Shown here in pieces: positions 7,123-11,886 of a DNA stretch of 11,886 bases (within the stretch, counting starts at the first letter, position 1; each line of letters opens with the position of its first letter). This DNA comes from Acidithiobacillus sulfuriphilus (GTDB lineage Bacteria > Pseudomonadota > Gammaproteobacteria > Acidithiobacillales > Acidithiobacillaceae). The DNA lies in NCBI RefSeq assembly GCF_003721225.1, contig NZ_RIZI01000113.1:1-11886 (forward strand). Direction: 5' to 3'. Position numbers and translations under genes: made by a program. The notes under the pieces were generated by a model. It was given only the letters and a program-made list of their open reading frames with translations, ran no database searches and was not told where the DNA came from.

Positions 7123-7803
7123 TCACGCTCCGACCAAGCTGCAGCTATCATTGTGTGTTGGATTTTTGGACGGGCTTGCAGGATCGGTATGATCCTGTGG
7201 CCCCGCCTTATGGAACGGATTGCCCGATCTGACGGACTTTCTATGCAGTGCCGATCGGAATTCCGCAATGCAGGCCACGCGGCGTTTACGCGATTCGCGG
7301 CCGGGAAAAACGAGGTATTCATCGGGGAATATGAGCAACTTGTCGTTGATGCTGCGCAATTGCTGCGCAATGTTGCCTCCCTGCCGGCAGATGCCCGGGC
7401 CGGTAGCCAGGAGCGTCTCTCCCGTAAAAAGGCGATCACCCCACCAATAGGTGACAGCGCAGGGCATTTGTCCTGGAGTGTGAAGAACCCTGATCGTCTC
7501 CTCACCAAAATATATAATGTCATCGTCCCGCAGACGCATGTCGACACCTTGATATTCCGTGGACTCGTGCGCGACTACTCTCGGTCCCATGGGCCGGAGC
7601 TTCTGTAGGGTGGCCTCGAGGGCGGGATCCGGGAAGTGGGTAAGAAGGACATAACGCAGCGACATCCCGCGTTCTGCCAAAAATGACAGAGCCGGTGTTA
7701 TCAGGTCAGGGGACGGGTCGATAACCACCCCCTCCCGGGTGATTGGGTCCCCCAGAACATATGACAATGATCTTTTCTTTGCGGCGCATTGTTTGAATAT
7801 CAT
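7123..7803 (-). CDS. ETHE1/persulfide-dioxygenase-like metallo-beta-lactamase-fold protein lacking metal ligands
   Basis: The 226-residue product aligns by eye along its first 180 residues with the ETHE1-type (persulfide dioxygenase and glyoxalase II-like) metallo-beta-lactamase fold: MIFKQ start, EGVVIDP at 24-30, LRYVLLTH at 49-56, the TPG and VTYWWGDRLFTG strands at 109-128, and PDEYLVFPG at 160-168. Every metal position is changed. HxHxDH is THFPDPA (only H56 remains), the next His is Q112 (TPGQ), the bridging Asp is E129 (FTGET), and the final His is R169 (FPGRE). The frame is intact and the fold residues are kept, so it looks like a maintained pseudoenzyme. The last 40 residues are polar and unlike the family. 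It opens the oxidase cluster, 42 bases before cyoA. No Shine-Dalgarno sequence precedes ATG 7803; a palindrome occupies that place. A role in binding or sensing sulfane sulfur is speculation. Confidence 0.75.
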   Translation of the reverse strand: MIFKQCAAKKRSLSYVLGDPITREGVVIDPSPDLITPALSFLAERGMSLRYVLLTHFPDPALEATLQKLRPMGPRVVAHESTEYQGVDMRLRDDDIIYFGEETIRVLHTPGQMPCAVTYWWGDRLFTGETLLATGPGICRQGGNIAQQLRSINDKLLIFPDEYLVFPGRESRKRRVACIAEFRSALHRKSVRSGNPFHKAGPQDHTDPASPSKNPTHNDSCSLVGA

Positions 7804-7805
7804 AG

Positions 7806-7823
7806 ATAATCACATGTGATTAT
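7806..7823. promoter_or_regulatory. Perfect 18-bp palindrome just before the first gene of the oxidase cluster
   Basis: ATAATCACATGTGATTAT reads identically on both strands and ends two bases before ATG 7803, where a ribosome binding site would normally lie. Perfect dyads in this place usually are operators for dimeric repressors. It does not fit the FNR (TTGAT-N4-ATCAA) or NsrR consensus exactly. ArsR-type or Rrf2-type binding is possible. The Rrf2 gene at 370-807 is the nearest candidate partner, by inference only. Confidence 0.5.
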
Positions 7824-7836
7824 TGCGGTACCTGAT

Positions 7837-7864
7837 GATATAGCAAATCGTATTCCACAATTAA
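7837..7864 (-). promoter_or_regulatory. Candidate promoter of the oxidase cluster
   Basis: On the minus strand TTAATT (7864-7859) and TATATC (7842-7837) are separated by 16 bases and point toward the start at 7803. Transcription would begin near 7830, placing the 18-bp palindrome in the early transcribed region, as expected for a repressor site. The surroundings are very AT-rich, so chance matches are likely. Confidence 0.25.
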
Positions 7865-8106
7865 TAATTAATAAAATAATATTACTATATTCTTATATAC
7901 ATAGAGTAATAAGCTGAATTGTTTAATCTATATATTGCGATAATAGGTGCATATAAAATATCTGAAAATTTTGGCCATGCCATTTCTGGCATGGTTTCGT
8001 GGGAATCCTTGTCAGTTATGACACATACCGAAACTTTTAATGTGGAATTATTATAAAAATGTTGTTATATTCATTTAATATGACCATATTACTTGGGTAT
8101 GTGCTT
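7865..8106. other. AT-rich intergenic stretch
   Basis: Apart from the hairpin at 7975-7994 I find no gene. The stretch is strikingly AT-rich against its GC-rich neighbours and holds many TAATAAT/ATATA runs and a small dyad, TGTCA-GTTA-TGACA, at 8010-8023. It lies upstream of the oxidase cluster and could be its upstream regulatory DNA, or foreign DNA left with the restriction locus relic. Confidence 0.5.
7975..7994. repeat. Hairpin with perfect 8-bp stem and 4-base loop
   Basis: CCATGCCA, TTTC, TGGCATGG. On the minus strand the loop is GAAA, a stable GNRA tetraloop, and the stem is followed by CCAAAATTTTC. There is no clean T-run on either strand, so a simple intrinsic terminator is not evident. 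It may be a processed RNA hairpin, a terminator of transcripts entering from the right, or a protein site upstream of the oxidase promoter. Confidence 0.45.
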
Positions 8107-8143
8107 ATTCAACAATAACCTTACAGTAAGGTTAATGTTGAAT
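8107..8143. repeat. 37-bp near-perfect palindrome
   Basis: Two 18-base arms around a single central A: the left arm starts ATTCAACAATAACC and ends CCTTAC, and the right arm is its complement with one mismatch at arm position 9. It could form a very long hairpin in RNA or a cruciform. There is no T-run directly after it on either strand. It is too long for an ordinary operator and has no copy elsewhere in the window that I noticed. A terminator, a recombination site or a mobile-element end are all possible. Confidence 0.6.
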
Positions 8144-8513
8144 GTATGACGAAGCAAACCTGCCGTCAAGACAAAAGCAGGACACAAGCTAGTACACCAT
8201 TCAGGCGTTTTGCGGCCCAGAAAAGCCAGCGTCAGCAATATCGAGCACTGCGTTCTGGCCAGCGGCTGCCCTTTGTGCGGATGGAGACAAGGCGGAATGA
8301 GGCAAGGTAAAACACTTGCAGATCTACCGAAAGCATGAACAAAGCCGCCAAACGGCCGTTTTACGAACACTTCCTTGGGGCCCCGTACAATCGGGCGGCC
8401 GGACGACCCACGCAAGGGCAAACATGGGATACGGGCTCCAGGGGTTCCACCGGATAGCCCGCTTGAGATGTCTCTGGGAAGGGAATGGAGACCTTCATTA
8501 CCCTCTCACTTTG
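8144..8513. other. Stretch with no supported gene
   Basis: GC content rises again here. A minus-strand frame (8421-8089) of 110 codons is Cys/Leu-rich and runs through the 37-bp palindrome, which argues against it being coding. A second minus-strand frame of 47 codons starts at ATG 8494. AAACGGCCGTTT, a 12-bp palindrome, lies at 8350-8361. I recognise no protein or RNA family. The stretch probably contains debris left by the deletions that destroyed the restriction locus. Confidence 0.4.
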
Positions 8514-8564
8514 TCACAGCAGCGCCGCTTCCAGTCGCTGCTTGCGCTGTTCCCAATCGGGCAT
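8514..8564 (-). pseudogene. Possible stub of the gene that followed hsdR
   Basis: ATG 8564 overlaps the hsdR stop as TGATG, the usual arrangement of coupled genes, and opens a frame MPDWEQRKQRLEAALL ending at TGA 8516-8514. The start context suggests the 5' end of a former downstream gene. The 16-residue product is too short to identify. Confidence 0.2.
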
Positions 8565-10432
8565 CACCCTGCCATCCGGTGGCGGGCGAGCTGCATGGTT
8601 TTTTCGATGATCTCGTCCATTTCCTCGGTGGAAAGCGGAATGCCCCGCGTGCCCTTCACCTCGTCGTAGAGGTAGTCGTCGATCTCGTTCATCGTCCGGC
8701 GCTGGGCGTCGAGGTCATCCCAGTAGCCCACCTTGCGGTTGCGCCGGAAGATGTCCCACACCGCCTTGGCAGCCTCGGCGGCGGTCGCCTGTGTCTGCTC
8801 GGCGTTGCTCAGGTGGCTCGCAACAAAGGGGCGCAGCAGACCATAGACGGCAGCCGCGTCAGCGTCTTCGGCCAGCACCGGCGGCAGGTCATCGCCCTTG
8901 CGCGAGACCACCGCATCCTTGATCTCGGTGACCCGCTGCAGGTATTCCAGATCGGACAGGCGCTTGGCGCGGTAGTCGTCGATGGCCTGCTGGAAAGGCC
9001 ACCACCGCATCGGTGGATTCCTCTGCGTCGATCTCGTCGAAGCCCTCGCGCTCGTCTGGCGGCGAGATGATCACCTCGCTGGTGACCGCCCCCAGCTCGT
9101 CCAGAAACGCCTTGTAGCGCAACGCCGCCGCCTTGTTGGGCGCCACCAGTTGCGCCTTGAAGCCGGTGCCCTGCCAGTTCTGGCGGTAGTGCTCGCTGAT
9201 GTCGAAGGCGCGCATGTAGATCACCTGCTCGGCCTTGTTCAGCATCTCGGCGCGGGCGTACTTCTTCTTCAAGTCGGGCTTTTGCTGGTCGGTCAGTCCC
9301 TGGGTATGGCGCTCGAACCAGATGTCGATGGCCGCCTGGTTCTGCTCCAGCTCCACCATGCGCCCTTCGTAGAGCAGCGGCACGATGGCGCCGTCGGCCA
9401 CCGCCTGGTTGATGGCATAGGTGTGGATCACGCCGCCGAACTGGGTGCGCTGGGTCTCATCCACCAGCACGAAGATGTCGGGCGAGGCATCGCCGAACTT
9501 CTTGTAGGCCAGCGCCTTGTCGAACTTGTGCACCAGGGTGGTGACGATGTAAGCCTTGCCGTCGGCCACCAGTTCCACCAGATGGCGGCCGCTCTCGGCC
9601 CGGTCGGGCGAGAGGCCGCAGGCGGCGAAGGTGTTGCCGAGCTGCTTGTCCAGGTCCACCCGGTCGTTCACCAGCACGATGCGTGGATTGCGGATGGCCG
9701 GCTCCAGCGCCAGCGCGCGCGCCAGCATCACCATGGTCAGCAACTTGCCCGAGGCCCTAGGCGTGCCAGACGATGCCGCCCCGGCGCTTGCCGCTGTCGT
9801 CCGTCTGTCTGACCCGCGCGAGCACCTCGCGGATGGCGAACACCTGCTGGTAGCGCGATCTTGCGCACGCCACCGTCGAACACCGTGAAGGCCCAGGCCA
9901 TCTCCGGCCGGCACAGCGCGTAGAGCGTCCGGTCCTGCTCGGTCACCTGCCGGCCCACCAGGTAAGGCGCCACCTCCTCGCGCACGCCCAGCTCGGCAAA
10001 GGCCAGATCGAACAGCGATGCCTTCACCGATTCCGGCAGCGGGCGCTCCAGCAGCGGCGCAAGTACCGCGTCCGCCACGTCCTCCTTCCACTTCGACCAG
10101 AACTTGGCCGGCGTGCCGGTGGTGGCGTAGCGGGCCTCGTTCTTGTTCACCGCCAGCATTGTCTGCACGGTGGTAAACAGGCGCGGGATATACTCGTCGC
10201 GCTGGTTGCGGATGGTCTGCGAGATGGCCTGGGCCACCTCGACCTTGGGCAACTTGCACTCGATCACCGCGAAGGGAATGCCGTTGACGAAGAGCACGAT
10301 GTCCGGCCGGCAGGTCTCCACGCTGCGCGTGCGTTCCACTGGGAACTCGGCGGCCACGTGGAGGCATCGCCATCCTCTGCGGTCTGCGCCCACCGGCACT
10401 ATTGGGGTGGTGGATTCATAGCGATCGGTCAT
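8564..10432 (-). pseudogene. hsdR: Decayed type I restriction enzyme R subunit
   Basis: The N-terminal part (ATG 10432) keeps the nuclease motif: PD44 ... IE58-C-K60, then QAISQTIRNQRDEYIP and ARYATTGTPAKFW, typical of HsdR. The gene is broken several times. Near 9855 two bases are lost in GCGCGC within KIARYQQVF. At 9759-9757 the Gln of the Walker A motif is an amber codon, followed by a one-base insertion before SGKLLTM. The middle frame then reads ARALALEP, DRVDLDKQL and VDETQRTQ, where about 36 residues with the GFTGTP motif are missing at about 9440 and FGGVIHTY follows directly. At about 9000-9030 VVAF joins out of frame to FQQAIDDYRAKRLSDLEYLQ, losing motifs IV-VI and much of the helical region. 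The C-terminus to TGA 8564 is well kept. What remains is about 620 codons of a protein usually near 1000 residues. No function is expected. No hsdM is in the window. Confidence 0.93.
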
Positions 10433-10452
10433 CGCCCTCTTACATTCCTGCC

Positions 10453-10494
10453 TTACTCGCACTCCAGTTGGGTCAGGCGGTTTTCGGCAGAGCG
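10453..10494 (-). pseudogene. Possible 3' remnant of hsdS
   Basis: Directly after the stop codon of the HD-GYP gene, the same frame continues RSAENRLTQLECE and stops at TAA 10455-10453, 20 bases before the hsdR start. Specificity subunits commonly end in such a charged coiled tail, and hsdS commonly precedes hsdR. Fourteen codons cannot prove it. If right, the HD-GYP stop is close to a deletion junction. Confidence 0.2.
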
Positions 10495-11409
10495 CTATGC
10501 GCGCTCCCCGGCATCCTCCCCCGGATTGACCTCGACGCGCACGAAGATTGGTTCCACCACCGCACGGTCATCCTGCATGCTTTGCAAGCGGATGACCATG
10601 GCCTCTTGCAGGAGGGTATCCTTCGCCAGCATCATCAGGCCGGAGGCGCTGCACAAATCCCGAGCCAGAACCATGCCGGGGCGCAACTGGCTGACGGAGA
10701 CCGGGATTTCCGTGGCGAGGGGGTTTCCTCCCGCCGCGCCCACTCCGCGGATGCCTCGTTCCAGGAAGAGGTCGACGATTTTGGGGTCGAAGTGCCCGCC
10801 CCGCTGCTTTTTGATGTGGGCCAGCACCTCCTCCTCGGAAAAAGTCTGTGGGGCATCCGCCGGTTTGTTCAGCATTTCGTCGTAGGCATCGCAAACGGCG
10901 ATGATTCTCGCGCCCAGGGGGATGTTCTCCTTCCCGATATGGCGCGGGAAGCCCGAACCATCCCAATGCTCATGGTGGGCGCTGACGAGGACTGCGGCAT
11001 CCTGATACCAGGACATGGGTTTCAACAGGGCGGCGCCCATGTCCGGATGGGCCAGAATCAGGTTGCGCTCCGTGTCGGAGAGATTCTCCCAGGGGGCAAA
11101 GAGGGCCGCCCGGGGCAGGCCCAGCATGCCGATGTCATGGAAGAGGGCGGCGTTGTGATTGACCTTGCAGGTGCTTTCCGGGAGTCTCATACGCTCGGTA
11201 ATCTCGTCGACCAGCGCCGCGACACGGCGGTTGTGGCCGCCCAGATGGGGCAGGAAGAGATCCATGAGTCCGCAGAGGAGCGTTTCCACGCTTTCCCGCG
11301 CGGCGCGCACCTCCTCGTGCTGGCGCTGATTCTGCGCGGAGAGCTCCCGAATCTCCTTGGCCATGCTGTTGGCCATGCCGATCACGCCGTTGATAGCTTC
11401 ATCATTCAT
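10495..11409 (-). CDS. HD-GYP domain protein, probable cyclic-di-GMP phosphodiesterase
   Basis: HD-GYP proteins hydrolyse the second messenger cyclic di-GMP. This 304-residue protein has a short helical, coiled-coil-like N-terminus (about 14-45) and then the HD-GYP domain (about 48-220). The metal residues are in place: H59, H91-D92, H121, H145-H146, D174, plus the FDPKIVDLF end motif at 207-215. The signature GYP is GFP (DGSGFP, 150-155), and the usual Lys after HDIG is Met95, so activity is likely but not certain. The C-terminal 70 residues (QLRPGMVLARDL ... LAKDTLLQEAMVIRL ... VEPIFVRV) form the small domain found at the end of many HD-GYP response regulators; no receiver domain is present here. 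AAGGTG lies 5-6 bases before ATG 11409. A CZB-domain gene lies 137 bases upstream in the same direction and may supply the sensing input. Confidence 0.92.
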   Translation of the reverse strand: MNDEAINGVIGMANSMAKEIRELSAQNQRQHEEVRAARESVETLLCGLMDLFLPHLGGHNRRVAALVDEITERMRLPESTCKVNHNAALFHDIGMLGLPRAALFAPWENLSDTERNLILAHPDMGAALLKPMSWYQDAAVLVSAHHEHWDGSGFPRHIGKENIPLGARIIAVCDAYDEMLNKPADAPQTFSEEEVLAHIKKQRGGHFDPKIVDLFLERGIRGVGAAGGNPLATEIPVSVSQLRPGMVLARDLCSASGLMMLAKDTLLQEAMVIRLQSMQDDRAVVEPIFVRVEVNPGEDAGERA

Positions 11410-11513
11410 TGCGACACCTTGTCATGTTTATCTGAATCCGATGGATCTTGTGGGGTTATGTTTCCTGAACGCGCAAAGAGCGGTGCCGCCATCGCGGATG
11501 ATCGCGCATACCG

Positions 11514-11530
11514 CGCACCCTGCTGGTGCG
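11514..11530. terminator. GC-rich hairpin after the CZB gene
   Basis: CGCACC, loop CTGCT, GGTGCG forms a 6-bp stem 17 bases after the stop codon of the CZB-domain gene. There is no T-run, so it is at best a weak or Rho-assisted terminator, or an mRNA-stability hairpin between two co-transcribed genes. Confidence 0.25.
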
Positions 11531-11546
11531 GATGGCCGACAGCCAC

Positions 11547-11870
11547 TCATCCCTGCAGCAGCGCCATCAATGCCTGGTTTTCCCGTTCCAGCTCCACCCC
11601 CTTCTGCTCCGCCCTCTCCCCATCCCCCGCGTCGTACAGGGCCTTGGCCTCCCGGGCCAGGGCGTGCAGATGGGCATGCCGTGCCAGCAACTGCTGGTAG
11701 AAGGCCGCGTCGTCCCCATACTGGAGCCTCCCTTCCCCCTGCAACCATAGTCCCAGGTGGCATTGCTGCTCCGCCTCGGGTTCGATGACCAAGGCGGGAA
11801 AGGGAGCCTGGTGGCGCAGCGCTCCAACAAATCTTTTAACCCGTTGATTATGAACGGAAATCAAGCCAGC
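11547..11870 (-). CDS. Protein with C-terminal CZB (chemoreceptor zinc-binding) domain, 5' end cut off
   Basis: The visible part has about 107 residues. It fits the CZB domain, a four-helix bundle that binds zinc with three His and one Cys. Counting from the TTG at 11864, the ligands are H5, C35, H63 and H67, spacings of 30, 28 and 4, close to the 30, 27 and 4 of DgcZ. QQCHLGLWLQGEGRLQYG carries the conserved C-x-L-G-x-W, and LLARHAHLHALA carries the His pair. After the domain come about 30 polar residues. No ATG precedes the domain and the frame stays open into the G-run at the window end, so the start lies outside or a TTG is used. CZB domains occur at the C-terminus of chemoreceptors and in diguanylate cyclases such as DgcZ; which type this is cannot be told. 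Confidence 0.75.
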   Translation of the reverse strand, partial: AGLISVHNQRVKRFVGALRHQAPFPALVIEPEAEQQCHLGLWLQGEGRLQYGDDAAFYQQLLARHAHLHALAREAKALYDAGDGERAEQKGVELERENQALMALLQG

Positions 11871-11886
11871 GGGGGGGGGGGGGGGG
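11871..11886. repeat. Run of 16 G at the window end
   Basis: The last 16 bases are all G. At the very end of the sequence this is typical of a contig terminus built from two-colour sequencing reads running into no signal. It should not be read as biology or as part of the CZB protein (where it would encode Pro repeats). Confidence 0.8.

Noticed and set aside
8010..8023. TGTCA-N4-TGACA dyad in the AT-rich stretch.
   Set aside because: Five-base arms are short enough to arise by chance, and it is remote from any start codon.
7804..8143. Search for a CRISPR array or tandem repeats in the repeat-looking AT-rich DNA.
   Set aside because: The TAATAAT-like runs are irregular, with no constant repeat unit or spacer spacing.
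8350..8361. AAACGGCCGTTT, a 12-bp perfect palindrome.
   Set aside because: Noted as a possible site, but a single 12-bp dyad with no gene nearby gives nothing to support a function.
8089..8421. A 110-codon minus-strand frame right of the AT-rich stretch.
   Set aside because: It runs through the 37-bp palindrome, has odd Cys/Leu/Pro composition and no clear ribosome binding site.
8982..9812. A 276-codon plus-strand frame across hsdR.
   Set aside because: Leu/Val/His-rich antisense shadow of the hsdR frame, with no family features.
10402..11700. A 432-codon plus-strand frame across the HD-GYP and CZB genes.
   Set aside because: Antisense shadow; both minus-strand proteins show conserved metal-binding motifs in their own frames.

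Overview
The window reads as chromosomal DNA of a GC-rich, aerobic proteobacterium. The combination of a quinol oxidase operon, heme O and heme A synthase genes, and a persulfide-dioxygenase-like gene suggests a chemolithotrophic, possibly sulfur-oxidising organism of the Acidithiobacillus kind. That placement is an inference from gene content and was not tested by comparison. All convincing genes lie on the minus strand. The window ends in a run of 16 G that looks like a contig end.

Layout from left to right: 1-369 is a gene-poor flank, with a possible insertion-sequence end at the extreme left. 370-7803 is one tightly packed minus-strand cluster. Read in the direction of transcription it is: a metallo-beta-lactamase-fold protein of the ETHE1 type that has lost its metal ligands (7803-7123); cyoA, cyoB, cyoC and cyoD, which encode the four subunits of a heme-copper quinol oxidase; a CtaA/COX15-like heme A synthase; CtaB heme O synthase; and a Cys-rich Rrf2-family regulator. 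Gaps are from 1 to about 130 bases, with one 4-base overlap. 7804 to about 8106 is an AT-rich stretch with a perfect 18-bp palindrome directly before the first start codon, a candidate promoter, and a GAAA-loop hairpin. A 37-bp near-perfect palindrome follows at 8107-8143.

8514-10494 is the wreck of a type I restriction-modification locus. The hsdR reading frame carries a 2-base deletion, an amber codon and a 1-base insertion at the Walker A motif. It also has an in-frame deletion removing the TGTP motif and a large deletion removing motifs IV-VI. Small remnants on both sides may be the neighbouring genes. 10495-11409 is an intact HD-GYP protein (cyclic-di-GMP phosphodiesterase family). Upstream of it is the 3' part of a protein with a zinc-binding CZB domain, cut off by the window end.

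How the genes fit together: CyoA-D oxidise quinol and reduce oxygen. CtaB makes heme O from protoheme. The CtaA-like protein, which keeps the glutamate and the four histidines expected of the family, could convert heme O to heme A, so the oxidase may carry heme A rather than the textbook bo3 set. The Rrf2 regulator at the distal end may sense redox state, NO or Fe-S status and control the cluster, possibly through the palindrome at 7806-7823. The most unusual item is the ligand-less persulfide-dioxygenase-like protein that opens the cluster. It looks like a pseudoenzyme under selection, perhaps a binding or sensing protein.
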